DNA of 64,000 bases from Bacteroidia bacterium (GCA_030429955.1 JAUIGO010000005.1:26349-90348); one strand, 5' to 3'. Counted from the first letter of the stretch, positions 34,301 to 43,501 are shown. Program-made: numbers and translations. The notes: a model not told the origin generated them from the letters alone.

Positions 34301-34650
34301 CAGACATTCGTGTTTGAGAATGGTCCATATGCAATAAAATCGACATCAATAGGAGTTCCAGTAAAATCAATTGCAGAATTTTGAACAATATTAAAAGTTA
34401 AATCTCCATCTTGGTCTATTTGCAAATAGTACCAAGCAGGATTAGGCTGACTTCCTAAACATCCATAATTTGGACCAGACTCAGCATTTCCTGCACCAGA
34501 ATTGTTTTCAAAAATCAAAGTAGAGCCACCAGCACAAAAGGGCTCTGCAACACTACAAGTTAATCCTTGGGCAAAAACAGTACTGCATGAAAACATCAAT
34601 ACAGAAACTATTAGGTAAAATGTTCTGAATATATTATTAGTCTCTCGCAT
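31351..34650 (-). CDS. T9SS type B cargo protein with six repeated domains
   Basis: 1099 residues. Signal peptide ends near 28 (TVFAQ-GLTC). An N-terminal domain (about 29-170; GDLTFNIVQNS, VDFIAYGPFS, YVLLITNYDN) is followed by an Ig-like segment, then six related units of about 95 residues (about 255-850), each with a xCDxxxDGxxxFDL opening, a YHLSQxDA segment and NPQTIYARVEN. After further Ig-like parts, the last 85 residues (YPLYFTPNGDGYNDTWNI to FTLKR) form the gliding-motility-associated type B sorting domain. Exported by T9SS and probably surface-attached. The stop of the upstream small gene overlaps its ATG by one base. Confidence 0.92.
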   Translation of the reverse strand: MRETNNIFRTFYLIVSVLMFSCSTVFAQGLTCSVAEPFCAGGSTLIFENNSGAGNAESGPNYGCLGSQPNPAWYYLQIDQDGDLTFNIVQNSAIDFTGTPIDVDFIAYGPFSNTNVCNQLTAANTIACSFSPAAVENFTIPNAQAGETYVLLITNYDNLPGYIQLQQTNSGSTGAGSTDCSIVNTDNYCEGEVVDLDATTPNATMYEWFQDGNLLAETGPILTNVTAPSAVYTANALDALGDFISSVEFIINFETQPVANAVPDMMQCDGDNDGLYSFDLSSQTTQILGGLDPVEFPVTYHLSQDDADDNVNAITSPYQNTSNPQTIYARVENSKLTDCFDTTSFVIQVFDTPTANVVPDQEVCDDNNDGTWSFDLVGLTPFVLGTQSAAQYKVSFHLSQNDAENDLNILTSPYQNVTNPQTIYARIENNDNEDCYDTGLFSLIVYDMPVVTPLVELFQCDDDADGYVNFNLTEANELISANYLNETFTYYTNQVDAQNAINNIGNPIAYTNTDPSAAPDILFVRTENSDGCFAVSQLNLLVSTTNVPQTFQLAYEVCDDTVIDGDDHNGVATFDFSNAEPQIRNLFPIGQALTISYYETLDDALAETNAIPDISNHRNDASPFVQNIYVRIDSDLDNACLGLGHHITLTVNPVPEVIAVTDFIVCEDNTDGFYDFDLESKTSEVLNGQDPATFAVTYHETQADADSNTAALVSPYTNLSNPQLIYVRITNTITGCYKSVVSFNLEVQEEVQANQNMPAYVICDEFGDNDGFAEFDLLSLDVLVLDGQDPADYNVSYYLTQNEADFALDELDDIYENITNPQTIYARVDDITIANSICWATTEITLQVDLLPIFDLDDEYLLCLNTNGTEVVDLPVLDTQLSDTDYSFEWSLNGVVLPTETASSLMPSEGGTYSVLVTNNATGCQNTDSAIVNESSPPIVTAEVTSLMFANNHIVEVTATGLGISVYEYSLDNGAWQDSNIFENVSLGVHIVTARDKNGCGIATTSVLVIDYPLYFTPNGDGYNDTWNIAGIATQPNAVVYIFDRFGKLLKQLSPTGNGWNGTYNGVNLPTSDYWFSVEYDEPIDGKRKEFRAHFTLKR

Positions 34651-34967
34651 TAATCAAATCTAAATTTTAATGAAGGCTCAATTTCTAGCTTTACTTTTTT
34701 GTATTTATCAAACTGCTCAGAATCAAGCAACTTGTAAAGCTCTAAATCTCTTAATTTATTTAATTTATTGAATGTTTTACTGTCAATATCTTTTTTGTAT
34801 AAATCAACATTATGTTTTTCTAGTATGAGTGTGAATTTAGATACTTGGTCTTCAGTTAAATCAAGCTTTTCTTCATACTGAGTTATTAATTTCTTTGAAT
34901 CCGCTACATCTTGTGCGTTTAAAACAAAAGCAGATAAAATGAATAGTGCAAGTGCAATTTTTTTCAT
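34650..34967 (-). CDS. Small secreted helical protein upstream of the T9SS cargo
   Basis: 105 residues with signal peptide (cleavage near residue 18, FVLNAQD). The mature part is charged and helical (TQYEEKLDLTEDQVSKFTLILEKHN), similar in character to small periplasmic Spy/LTXXQ-like proteins that occur in Bacteroidota, with LTEDQ as a partial match. The stop overlaps the ATG of the T9SS gene by one base (TAATG), so the two are translated together and may act together at the envelope. Confidence 0.7.
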   Translation of the reverse strand: MKKIALALFILSAFVLNAQDVADSKKLITQYEEKLDLTEDQVSKFTLILEKHNVDLYKKDIDSKTFNKLNKLRDLELYKLLDSEQFDKYKKVKLEIEPSLKFRFD

Positions 34968-35178
34968 AGTGTAAAAATCTCAAACAGTAAAGGCTAGCAA
35001 ATTAACAAATTTTAATGAAAACCGACTTTTAATTCGATAAATAGAAATGAAATGCTGCTGTTTATCATATAACAATCAAAGCAACAAAAATCCTACCACA
35101 ATGAATAAATTATTTCACTTAAGATTCCTTAGCTACAACTAGCTGTCGCTACAGATGTTAACAATTACAAAACACTAC

Positions 35179-35207
35179 TTGTAAAATACATTAAATGCTT
35201 ATCTTTG
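35179..35207 (+). promoter_or_regulatory. Promoter of folE
   Basis: TTG at 35179-35181 and TATCTTTG at 35200-35207, separated by 18 bases: a near-consensus Bacteroidota promoter. Leader of about 35 bases to the ATG at 35247. Confidence 0.75.
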
Positions 35208-35246
35208 TAGCCAATTTATCAATATTATTGATTTAGAATAGCACAC

Positions 35247-35921
35247 ATGAAATTTGAAAACCTTGAAGATTTTGACGCCTTAGGAGATGAACATGTTGGT
35301 ACATCATCTGAGACACCTATGCGTAAAGATGCATTTAAACTATCAAACGAAGAAAAAATAGATATCATCAAAGATGATGTAAGACATATAATGGAAACTT
35401 TAGGCTTAGACCTTACAGACGATAGCCTTAAAGGAACTCCAAATCGTGTTGCCAAAATGTTTGTAAAAGAGATATTTGGTGGTTTAGACCCAAATAAAAA
35501 ACCTACTGCATCGACTTTTGAAAATAAATATAAGTATGGTGAAATGCTTGTAGAAAAAAACATTACTGTGTATTCTACTTGTGAGCATCACTTGTTACCA
35601 ATAGTTGGAAAAGCTCATGTGGCTTACATCTCCAACGGAACTGTTGTTGGCTTATCTAAAATGAATCGTATAGTCGATTTTTTTGCTAAACGTCCTCAAG
35701 TGCAAGAGCGTTTAACCATTCAGATTGTTGAAGAACTTCAAAAAGTTTTGAACACCAAAGATGTAGCATGTGTTATTGATGCAAAGCACTTGTGTGTGAA
35801 TTCTCGAGGTATTAGAGATATTGAAAGCAGTACTGTAACTAGTGAGTTTGGTGGAAAATTCAAAGACAGAGAAACACGACGTGAGTTCCTAGACTATATT
35901 AAACTTGAAACTAAATTTTAA
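35247..35921 (+). CDS. folE: GTP cyclohydrolase I
   Basis: 224 residues. Converts GTP to dihydroneopterin triphosphate, the first step to folate. YSTCEHHLLPIVGKAHVAY holds the zinc ligands and catalytic His, GLSKMNRIVDFFAKRPQVQERLT and KHLCVNSRGIRD supply the remaining active-site blocks, including the second Cys ligand. The N-terminal 30 residues are an acidic extension. 26 bases upstream of cysS, same strand. Confidence 0.97.
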   Translation: MKFENLEDFDALGDEHVGTSSETPMRKDAFKLSNEEKIDIIKDDVRHIMETLGLDLTDDSLKGTPNRVAKMFVKEIFGGLDPNKKPTASTFENKYKYGEMLVEKNITVYSTCEHHLLPIVGKAHVAYISNGTVVGLSKMNRIVDFFAKRPQVQERLTIQIVEELQKVLNTKDVACVIDAKHLCVNSRGIRDIESSTVTSEFGGKFKDRETRREFLDYIKLETKF

Positions 35922-35947
35922 TTTTATCTTTAATCAGTTAACCAACT

Positions 35948-37429
35948 ATGTCCTTGTACAAAGACCAACAATTAAAAATTTACAATTCAATTACTGGAAA
36001 AAAAGAGGTGTTTAAACCTATAAACGAAGGCCACATTGGCATGTATGTTTGTGGACCAACCGTTTATAGTAATGTACATCTTGGTAATGTTAGAACATTC
36101 ATGTCGTTTGATATGATTTTTCGTTACTTCAAGCATCTTGGTTATAAAGTTCGTTATGTGCGTAACATTACAGACGCTGGACATTTAGAAAATGATGCTG
36201 ATGAAGGAGAAGATAGAATTTCTAAAAAAGCACGTTTAGAACAAATAGAACCTATGGAAGTCGTACAAATGTACACAGTTGACTTTCATAATATTTTAAA
36301 TAAATTCAATTTCCTTCCTCCTAGCATTGAACCTACAGCAACTGGTCATATTATTGAGCAGATTGAAATCATTAAAGAAATTTTAGATAAAGGTTTTGCT
36401 TATGAGGTTAATGGCTCTGTATATTTTGATGTTTTAAAGTTTAACAAAACCAATCATTACGGAAAACTTAGTGGTAGAAATGTTGAAGATTTAATTCATA
36501 ACACAAGAGCTTTAGATGGACAAAGTGATAAGAAGAATCCGCAAGATTTTGCCCTTTGGAAAAAAGCCGAACCTCAACACATCATGCGTTGGCCTTCGCC
36601 TTGGAGTGATGGTTTTCCTGGCTGGCACTTAGAATGTACAGCGATGAGCACCAAATATTTAGGCGAACAATTTGACATTCATGGTGGTGGCATGGACTTG
36701 AAATTTCCACATCATGAATGTGAAATTGCTCAAGCTGAAGCTTGCAATGGTGTTAGCCCAGTAAACTACTGGATGCATGCGAATATGCTGACCTTGAATG
36801 GTCAGAAAATGGCAAAATCTACAGGAAACAATATTTTGCCAGGAGAAATTTTCACTGGAGAAAATGATAAGTTGAGCAAACCGTTTTCGCCAAGTGTGAC
36901 TCGATTTTTTATGATGCAAGCACATTATAGAAGCATTTTGGATTTTAGTAGTGATGCTATTGAAGCTTCTGAAAAAGGCTACAATAAATTAATGGAAGCC
37001 ATTAATTCATTAAGTAAGTTGGACGCTGGAAATTCATCAGATTTTGATGTTAATGCTTGGTCTAAAAAATGTTATGATGCTTTAAATGATGATTTTAACA
37101 CACCAATATTAATAGCTGAATTATTCAGTGCAGTAAAATTTATCAATCAAGTAAAAGATGGCAAAGCCTCGGTAAGCAAAGCTGATTTAGAGTTCTTGAC
37201 TGATAAAATGAACGCGTTTGTTTTTGATATTTTAGGCTTAACCAACGATGCTGTTTCAAGTGATAATACCAACACACTTTCTGATACTGTTGAAGTATTA
37301 ATTAAGTTACGTGCTGAAGCTAGAGCTAACAAAGACTTTGCACTTTCTGATAAAATTAGAGACGAATTATTAGCGGTTGGCATTCAGTTGAAAGATGGTA
37401 AAGATGGCACGTCGTTTACGACAAACTAA
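35948..37429 (+). CDS. cysS: Cysteinyl-tRNA synthetase
   Basis: 493 residues. Charges tRNA-Cys. Class I signatures: HLGNVRT (HIGH) after [14 protein letters not shown], where the Cys binds zinc, and KMAKSTGN (KMSKS) at about residue 287. The zinc site also uses the [11 protein letters not shown]ys and [10 protein letters not shown]. Followed two bases later by yidD. Confidence 0.97.
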   Translation: MSLYKDQQLKIYNSITGKKEVFKPINEGHIGMYVCGPTVYSNVHLGNVRTFMSFDMIFRYFKHLGYKVRYVRNITDAGHLENDADEGEDRISKKARLEQIEPMEVVQMYTVDFHNILNKFNFLPPSIEPTATGHIIEQIEIIKEILDKGFAYEVNGSVYFDVLKFNKTNHYGKLSGRNVEDLIHNTRALDGQSDKKNPQDFALWKKAEPQHIMRWPSPWSDGFPGWHLECTAMSTKYLGEQFDIHGGGMDLKFPHHECEIAQAEACNGVSPVNYWMHANMLTLNGQKMAKSTGNNILPGEIFTGENDKLSKPFSPSVTRFFMMQAHYRSILDFSSDAIEASEKGYNKLMEAINSLSKLDAGNSSDFDVNAWSKKCYDALNDDFNTPILIAELFSAVKFINQVKDGKASVSKADLEFLTDKMNAFVFDILGLTNDAVSSDNTNTLSDTVEVLIKLRAEARANKDFALSDKIRDELLAVGIQLKDGKDGTSFTTN

Positions 37430-37431
37430 AC

Positions 37432-37674
37432 ATGCTCAAAAAAATTCTCATAGCACCTTTTCTTTTTTTAATTAGAGTTTACCAATACGCTATTTCTCCA
37501 TTATTTCCTTCAACATGCAGATATCAACCAACCTGTTCGTATTACACTGTTGAAGCTCTAAAACGTCATGGCCTTTTTTATGGTGGATGGTTGGCAATAA
37601 AAAGGATTTTTAGTTGTCATCCCTTTGGTGGAAGTGGTTTTGATCCTGTTCCTGAGAAACCTGAAAAGAAATAA
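37432..37674 (+). CDS. yidD: Membrane protein insertion efficiency factor YidD
   Basis: 80 residues. A small membrane-associated protein that aids YidC-dependent insertion. [35 protein letters not shown] is the family core with conserved cysteines, followed by [12 protein letters not shown]. It is not beside yidC or rnpA as in many bacteria but between cysS and lgt, a common place in Flavobacteria. Confidence 0.95.
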   Translation: MLKKILIAPFLFLIRVYQYAISPLFPSTCRYQPTCSYYTVEALKRHGLFYGGWLAIKRIFSCHPFGGSGFDPVPEKPEKK

Positions 37675-37743
37675 TGTTCATTCATTGTTTTCATTCTCTT
37701 TTCCATTTCAAATTTCTATATTTACACTATTAAAATTAATAGC

Positions 37744-38577
37744 ATGTACTTTTTACAAATAGTTTGGGATCCAGCTTCAGAAGGCATTAGACTTTTCGGA
37801 GATTTTAAAATTCATTATTACAGCATGATGTGGATGGCTGCCTTTATTTTGGGTTGGTACATCATGAAAAAAATATACAAACATGAAAACCAAACAGAAG
37901 AAAAGTTAGACTCTCTATTTATCTATTCTGTTTTAGGAATTATGATTGGTGCACGTTTAGGTCATGTTATTTTTTATCAACCTGAGCTTTTTAAAGATGA
38001 TTTTTTTAGCATTTTCTTGCCTGTTAAATTTGCTGGAGGGTTTGAGTTTACTGGTTTTAGAGGTTTGGCAAGTCATGGTGCTGCTATAGGCATGATTTTG
38101 TCTATGTATTTGTACAACAAAAAAATACTTAAAAAATCAGTACTGTGGATTTTAGATCGCGTGGTTGTTCCTGTAGCGTTAGGTGCTATTTTTGTAAGGG
38201 TTGGTAATTTTTTCAACTCTGAAATGATAGGAAAAGAAGCTGATGCATCTTTACCTTGGGCTATTATTTTTAAAAGTCATGACAACCTCCCTAGACATCC
38301 TGGACAACTATATGAAGCCTTTGGTTACATCTTCGTGTTTTTAATACTTTGGTTTTTATATTGGAAAACGAAGAAGAGCGAACAAACCGGATTTTTGTTT
38401 GGCTTGTTTTTAGTCTTGCTCATGACTGTGCGTCTCATTGTTGAAAACTTTAAAATTGAACAAGTTACTGGAAGAGAAGACTGGATTTTAGGCATGAACA
38501 CAGGACAAGTATTAAGTATTCCTTTTATCCTTATTGGTTTGTATTTTATGTTTATGTATAAACCTAAATCTGCTTAG
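37744..38577 (+). CDS. lgt: Prolipoprotein diacylglyceryl transferase
   Basis: 277 residues with seven membrane helices. Transfers diacylglycerol from phosphatidylglycerol to the lipobox Cys, the first step in making the many lipoproteins in this window. RVGNFFNSEMIGKEAD is the Lgt signature, and RHPGQLYEAFGY is also conserved. The preceding gap of 69 bases contains TATATTTA, a weak -7-like box. Confidence 0.95.
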   Translation: MYFLQIVWDPASEGIRLFGDFKIHYYSMMWMAAFILGWYIMKKIYKHENQTEEKLDSLFIYSVLGIMIGARLGHVIFYQPELFKDDFFSIFLPVKFAGGFEFTGFRGLASHGAAIGMILSMYLYNKKILKKSVLWILDRVVVPVALGAIFVRVGNFFNSEMIGKEADASLPWAIIFKSHDNLPRHPGQLYEAFGYIFVFLILWFLYWKTKKSEQTGFLFGLFLVLLMTVRLIVENFKIEQVTGREDWILGMNTGQVLSIPFILIGLYFMFMYKPKSA

Positions 38578-38586
38578 TTTATTTAG

Positions 38587-39087
38587 ATGAAAACGATTTT
38601 TTTAAAATCTGTTATTGCTCTTGCACTAAGTTCTTTTATGCTTTTAATTTTTGGTTGTAAAGAAGAATCTAAAACTGTTGTAGCGCCAATAAACATTAGC
38701 TTTAAAAAAGAAGGCACGCTTCAACTTTATAAATCTGGAACAGATTCCATTATCTCAACTTTTGATATTGAGCTTGCTGAAGACGAATATGAAACGCAAA
38801 CTGGCTTGATGCATCGTGGTTCTATGCAAAACAACCAAGCGATGTTATTTATTTTTCCCAATGTACAAATGCGTTCATTTTACATGAAAAACACCTTGAT
38901 TCCTTTGGATATTATTTATTTGGGTGAAAATAAGAAAATAGTCAGTATCCAGAAAAATGCAAAGCCAATGGATGAGCGTTCACTACCTTCAACAGCACCT
39001 GCAAAATATGTATTGGAAATAAATGGTGGATTGTCAGATCAACTCAACATTGTTGAAGGTGACAGCATTACTTTCAGCAAAAATTAG
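38587..39087 (+). CDS. DUF192 lipoprotein
   Basis: 166 residues. Type II signal peptide with lipobox IFGC, Cys24. The DUF192 domain (about 50-160) shows the family blocks EYETQTGLMHRGSM, AMLFIFPNVQMRSFYMKNTLIPLDIIY and APAKYVLEINGG. Family members are small beta-rich secreted or lipid-anchored proteins of unknown activity. It starts nine bases after lgt. Confidence 0.88.
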   Translation: MKTIFLKSVIALALSSFMLLIFGCKEESKTVVAPINISFKKEGTLQLYKSGTDSIISTFDIELAEDEYETQTGLMHRGSMQNNQAMLFIFPNVQMRSFYMKNTLIPLDIIYLGENKKIVSIQKNAKPMDERSLPSTAPAKYVLEINGGLSDQLNIVEGDSITFSKN

Positions 39088-39113
39088 TTCATGTAACTCT
39101 AAAAAAGTTAAGA

Positions 39114-39186
39114 TGTCACCTTGAGCGCAGTCGAAAGGTCATTGGCTTGGGTTTTTAATTAGGTTTCGACTGCGCTCAACCTGACA
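39114..39186. repeat. Dispersed inverted repeat after the DUF192 gene
   Basis: TGTCACCTTGAGCGCAGTCGAAAG at 39114-39137 and its inverse CTTTCGACTGCGCTCAACCTGACA-like arm at about 39163-39186 pair over nearly their whole length (arms of about 23 bases, with TTGAGCGCAGTCGAAA matching exactly), around a T-rich loop. The core word is shared with the element at 1656-1764. It could work as a terminator for the convergent genes as well. Confidence 0.8.
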
Positions 39187-39209
39187 TTAAAACCAATTAA
39201 TAAACTAAT

Positions 39210-40289
39210 CTATTCGTACTTTAAACTTGCATAAGCTACCCAATGTTTTTGTGTAGCAATTGCAGTAGTTCCCATGCCTAAGTCTTCAACATCAATCAAT
39301 TCGTGGTCAATACTTGATTGATAATGCATAAAAGTTCCAGTTAGAGGTTGATTGTTGGTGAGGATATTCAATTTATTGGCAAAATCCAATCCGAAAGGCA
39401 CAGAATAACGTCCACACCAAACCCACTTGTATTCTTTGTAATCCTCCTGCTGAACTGTATATTCTGTAAACCGTTTTATTTTTGCCGCAGTAATCTCATC
39501 AGTCAAACAGTTATTGATAATTTCCAAATCCATTTCCCTTGCTCTCTCAGTACCTTCATCATCAACACCAAAAGGTGCTAAGTCTCCACTCCATTCTTCA
39601 TTGCCATAATGCACTGCGTCATTTGAAATAACCACAGCAACATTTTCACCATAGATTAAGTTATGCGTTTTTAATACCTCATATACAGATTGAGATAGCT
39701 CAGTGCTAAAAGCATCAATAGTTTCATAATTAATGTAAGGCACCAAAATTGGTATAATTTCCAGCTCAGAATTCTTCTTATGAAGAAAAGGGACAATGGC
39801 TTCCAATGAATGTTCAAGATTTTGCATACTGTCATATACTACATAAGTATTCTCCTTGAGATTATTCATGATTTCACTCTTTAAATCAGATACTTTTAAA
39901 TCGCCATAAGGCGATTCCCAATGCGTATAGCTACCAAATATGATTTTATCTTGAAGATTGTAATTTCTTGCTCTATGAGCCACTCCAACCAAAATAACTG
40001 TGTTGGCATTAATCCCTTTTAAAGATTCGTAATACAAGCGTCCAGCATATTTATAATCGTCATGAGGAGAAATTGCTGCTTTCCATGCAAGATTATTTTT
40101 TTTATCAACAATGCCTAATCGGTTATAGATTGAGTCCATTTGCCAATCGTATTTTGCAAAACCTATGGTATCATGAACGTGCCTAATATATTTTTCTACA
40201 ACTTTCTTTTCTGAAGTTTCAGGTTTTGGTTCGTTTTTACAGCTTATAAAAACTAGAGTAATCAATGCAAGAATAACACGAATTTTCAT
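39210..40289 (-). CDS. MEMO-family lipoprotein (AmmeMemoRadiSam protein B-like)
   Basis: 359 residues. Type II signal peptide with lipobox FISC, Cys17. The MEMO1-like domain fills the rest: WKAAISPHDDYKYAGRLYYESL, TVILVGVAHRAR, the segment NLEHSLEAIVPFLH, and VVISNDAVHYG. The His/Asp/Glu pattern matches the metal site of MEMO and extradiol dioxygenase folds. Most family members are cytoplasmic and coded with an AMMECR1 protein and a radical-SAM enzyme; neither is here, and this one is exported. Confidence 0.83.
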   Translation of the reverse strand: MKIRVILALITLVFISCKNEPKPETSEKKVVEKYIRHVHDTIGFAKYDWQMDSIYNRLGIVDKKNNLAWKAAISPHDDYKYAGRLYYESLKGINANTVILVGVAHRARNYNLQDKIIFGSYTHWESPYGDLKVSDLKSEIMNNLKENTYVVYDSMQNLEHSLEAIVPFLHKKNSELEIIPILVPYINYETIDAFSTELSQSVYEVLKTHNLIYGENVAVVISNDAVHYGNEEWSGDLAPFGVDDEGTERAREMDLEIINNCLTDEITAAKIKRFTEYTVQQEDYKEYKWVWCGRYSVPFGLDFANKLNILTNNQPLTGTFMHYQSSIDHELIDVEDLGMGTTAIATQKHWVAYASLKYE

Positions 40290-40324
40290 CTTTAATAATT
40301 TTCCTAAAGGTACATTTATTCTAT

Positions 40325-40363
40325 AAAAAAAGCCTTTTTACGTAAATGTAAAAAGGCTTTTTT
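40325..40363 (-). terminator. Terminator after secDF
   Basis: AAAAAAGCCTTTTTAC and GTAAAAAGGCTTTTTT form a long perfect stem with A and T runs; works in both directions, 17 bases beyond the secDF stop. Confidence 0.9.
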
Positions 40364-40379
40364 GTAAGTATAAGGAAGT

Positions 40380-43358
40380 TTACTTCTTCTTTTCTTCTGC
40401 TTTTTGAACTGTATCATACATAATTGGTGTTGCAATAAATACTGATGAGTATGTACCTACAATAACACCGACGATTAGCGCAAATAATAAATCTCTTAGT
40501 GATTCTGCACCAAAAATAAACATAGCTAATAATACTACTAAAGTTGTTAGTGACGTATTTAAAGTTCTACTTAATGTACTATTCAGAGCAGTGTTTACAG
40601 TTTTATTTAATTCCCAGCTAGTATGCTCGTTAAAGAATTCTCTAATTCTATCAAACACAACCACTGTATCATTTAGCGAGTAACCAATTACTGTCAAAAT
40701 AGCGGCAATGAATGCTTGGTCAATTTCCATACTGAATGGCATAAATCTCCAAGTAATTGAGTATATACCTAGTACAATTAACACGTCATGGAAAACTGCA
40801 GCAACAGCTCCAAGTGAGAACTGCCATTTCTTAAATCTGATTAAGATATACAAGAATACTACAATTAACGATCCCAGAATTGCCCAAATAGATGATTTTT
40901 TAATATCATCTGCAATGGTTGGACTCACTTTACCTGAGTACATAATTCCAACATTATCTTGCGGACTAGAAAACTCGTCATAATTCATACCATCAGGCAA
41001 ATAAGACGTTAAGCTTTCGTATAATTTACTTTGAACTTCTTCGTCAATCTCTGGTGAGTTTTCATCAATTTTATATTTTGTGGAAATTTTTAATTGATTA
41101 GCTCCACCAATAGTTTTAATTTCAGCACTCCCTAAACTTGCATGTACTGCATCAGAAACTTCTTCCGCATTTACATCTTGTGCAAAACGAACAGTATAGG
41201 TTCTTCCTCCAACAAAATCAATTCCTTGGTCTAATCCTGTTGTAAATAATGACACCAAACCTCCAAGAATAATTGCACCTGAAATGATGTATGACATCTT
41301 TCTCTTCTTAAGGAAATTAATATTTATATTTCTAAATAAACCTTTAGTAATTGAGGTTGAGAAATCTAACTTACTTCCTTTGTTTAAATACCAATCAATT
41401 AATAACCTGGTAATGAAAATTGCTGTAAATAATGATGTAACAATACCAATTAATAAAGTTGTTGCAAACCCTTTAATAGGTCCTGTACCAAAAACAAATA
41501 AAATGATTGCTGTTAAACCTGTAGTAATGTTGGCATCTAAGATAGAAGATAGCGCATTGCCAAAACCATCTTTTACAGCTTCTTTTTGTCCTTTACCTTT
41601 GTCCAGTTCTTCTCTGACACGTTCATAGATAAGTACATTTGCATCCACAGCAATACCAATGGTTAAAACTATACCAGCAATTCCAGGCAATGTTAATACT
41701 GCGCCTAAACCGGAAAGTACACCAAAAATCAATAGGATGTTTAGCATTAAAGCGATGTCAGAAAAGATACCTGCTTTTCCGTAGTAGAATACCATCCATA
41801 ACAGCACCAATGCTAAGGCAATTAAAAATGATTTCATTCCACTATTAATAGCTTCTTTACCCAATGATGGTCCAACAACATCAGCTTGAACTATTTCAGC
41901 TCTTGCAGGAAGTTTACCTGCACGTAAAACGTTTGCTAAATCGATTGCTTCATTTAATGTAAATTGTCCAGAAATTTCTGAATTTCCTCCAGAAATAGCT
42001 CCAGTTGTAACTCCAGGAGCAGAATACACAATATTATCTAGTACAATAGCAATTTGTCCTCCTGTACTAAAAGCACGTCCAGTCATTTCTTCCCAGATTT
42101 TAGCTCCTTTTGCATTCATTTGCATAGATACTGTAGGCTTACCATTTGGAGCAAACGAGTTTCTAGCATCTGTAATAACAGCACCACTTAAAGGTGGTTT
42201 TTGCTCTCTGTTACCTTGTAAGGCATATAACTCTACCAGCTCGCTGTCTTCTGTTGGAATTCCCCAAGAGAATTTCACATAACGTTGTTCTGCTGGAAGC
42301 AATGCTCTAACTTGAGGCATATTTAAATACTCTGTTACTTTTTGCTTGTCTTTAGCTTCAAACAATGCCACTATTGGTCCACCTTGATAACCTTGACCTC
42401 TTATTAAATCAATTAAAGGATTGGTTACAGCTACAGCAGTTGTATCTGTTGAAGTTTCACCTAGTAAATCAGAAATCTGATCTCCTTCAGTTTCTTCTGT
42501 GTCTTGTGGCTCAGTTTCTTGGGTAGTTGTTGTATCAACATCAACAATATCTTTTAACACACCATCAGCTTGAACTAAAAACGGTAAAAATTGTTCGCCT
42601 GGAAAAGCATCCCAAAATTCCAATTGAGCCGTTGTAGTGATTAATTCTGTAGCACGTTGCTTGTCTTTAACTCCAGGCAGTTCTACCAAAATACGTCCAG
42701 ATGTTCCTAAACGTTGAATGTTTGGTTGAGTTACACCAAATTGGTCAATACGTTTACGTAATACCTCAAATGCTGAAACTATCGACTCATCAACCTTAGT
42801 TCTAAGAATTGGCTTCACTTCATCATCTGTCATGTTGAAGGTGATTTCTTCACTTAAATCTCTATTAGCGAAGATGTCTGGAGACGCTAATTTTGTATCT
42901 CCTTTTATAGCATCAAATGCTACAAAAAAGTCTTCTAAAAATGTATTTTGGCTGTCTTTTTGAAGCTCTTGAGCATCAGTTAAAGCTTTATTAAAAACAG
43001 GATCATTGCTATCATTAGCCAATCCTTTTAAAATATCTTGTACCGAAATTTGAAGGATAACACTAATACCACCTTTTAAGTCAAGACCAAGATTCATACT
43101 CTTGTCTTTTACTTCTTTAAAAGTGTAATCTGCTATTCCAATATTAAAAACTGGCTCAGTAGTTAACGAATCTAAATATCTTGTTTCTTCTGCTGCTCTT
43201 TTAGCATCATAGTCTTCTTCAGTTTCAGCAATTTTACTTACTGCAACTTCTTTAGCATGTTTTTCTATTTGATTTGCCTTAAACGTGAATGATAATTGAT
43301 AGATACTTACCAATCCGAATAAGAGTGCAAATAATTTTACTAATCCTTTATTTTGCAT
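40380..43358 (-). CDS. secDF: Protein translocase fused subunit SecDF
   Basis: 992 residues from the ATG at 43358. Uses the proton gradient to help SecYEG release exported proteins. SecD half: first membrane helix, LGLDLKGGISVILQ, large periplasmic domain with a low-complexity Thr/Glu/Asp linker (about 285-320), then six helices. SecF half from about 660: ISGAIILGGLVSLF, GIDFVGGRTYTVRF, GYSLNDTVVVFDRIRE and its helices. A longer in-frame reading to 43427 includes the promoter box at 43397, so it is rejected. Fused SecDF is normal in Bacteroidota. Confidence 0.96.
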   Translation of the reverse strand: MQNKGLVKLFALLFGLVSIYQLSFTFKANQIEKHAKEVAVSKIAETEEDYDAKRAAEETRYLDSLTTEPVFNIGIADYTFKEVKDKSMNLGLDLKGGISVILQISVQDILKGLANDSNDPVFNKALTDAQELQKDSQNTFLEDFFVAFDAIKGDTKLASPDIFANRDLSEEITFNMTDDEVKPILRTKVDESIVSAFEVLRKRIDQFGVTQPNIQRLGTSGRILVELPGVKDKQRATELITTTAQLEFWDAFPGEQFLPFLVQADGVLKDIVDVDTTTTQETEPQDTEETEGDQISDLLGETSTDTTAVAVTNPLIDLIRGQGYQGGPIVALFEAKDKQKVTEYLNMPQVRALLPAEQRYVKFSWGIPTEDSELVELYALQGNREQKPPLSGAVITDARNSFAPNGKPTVSMQMNAKGAKIWEEMTGRAFSTGGQIAIVLDNIVYSAPGVTTGAISGGNSEISGQFTLNEAIDLANVLRAGKLPARAEIVQADVVGPSLGKEAINSGMKSFLIALALVLLWMVFYYGKAGIFSDIALMLNILLIFGVLSGLGAVLTLPGIAGIVLTIGIAVDANVLIYERVREELDKGKGQKEAVKDGFGNALSSILDANITTGLTAIILFVFGTGPIKGFATTLLIGIVTSLFTAIFITRLLIDWYLNKGSKLDFSTSITKGLFRNININFLKKRKMSYIISGAIILGGLVSLFTTGLDQGIDFVGGRTYTVRFAQDVNAEEVSDAVHASLGSAEIKTIGGANQLKISTKYKIDENSPEIDEEVQSKLYESLTSYLPDGMNYDEFSSPQDNVGIMYSGKVSPTIADDIKKSSIWAILGSLIVVFLYILIRFKKWQFSLGAVAAVFHDVLIVLGIYSITWRFMPFSMEIDQAFIAAILTVIGYSLNDTVVVFDRIREFFNEHTSWELNKTVNTALNSTLSRTLNTSLTTLVVLLAMFIFGAESLRDLLFALIVGVIVGTYSSVFIATPIMYDTVQKAEEKKK

Positions 43359-43396
43359 TTTGTTATTTTTTATGTGGTCAAATTTTTTAAACCGCG

Positions 43397-43427
43397 CAAA
43401 TATAAAATTTAACGCAACATTTGACAA
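43397..43427 (-). promoter_or_regulatory. Promoter of secDF
   Basis: On the minus strand TTG (43427-43425), 20 bases, then TATATTTG (43404-43397): a good match to TTG-N19-TAnnTTTG. The ATG follows 38 bases later. Confidence 0.7.
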
Positions 43428-43501
43428 TTTTTTATGATTAAATGAGGTTTGGACAGCTTTAATGGATATTTATTTAAGCTATCTTATATTTTTGGAGGGA
43501 A

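Noticed and set aside
34968..35246. Small gene in the gap before folE
   Set aside because: No frame of credible length or composition on the plus strand; only the folE promoter is supported.
43359..43427. Upstream extension of secDF
   Set aside because: It includes the -7 box at 43397-43404 and residues not found in the family.
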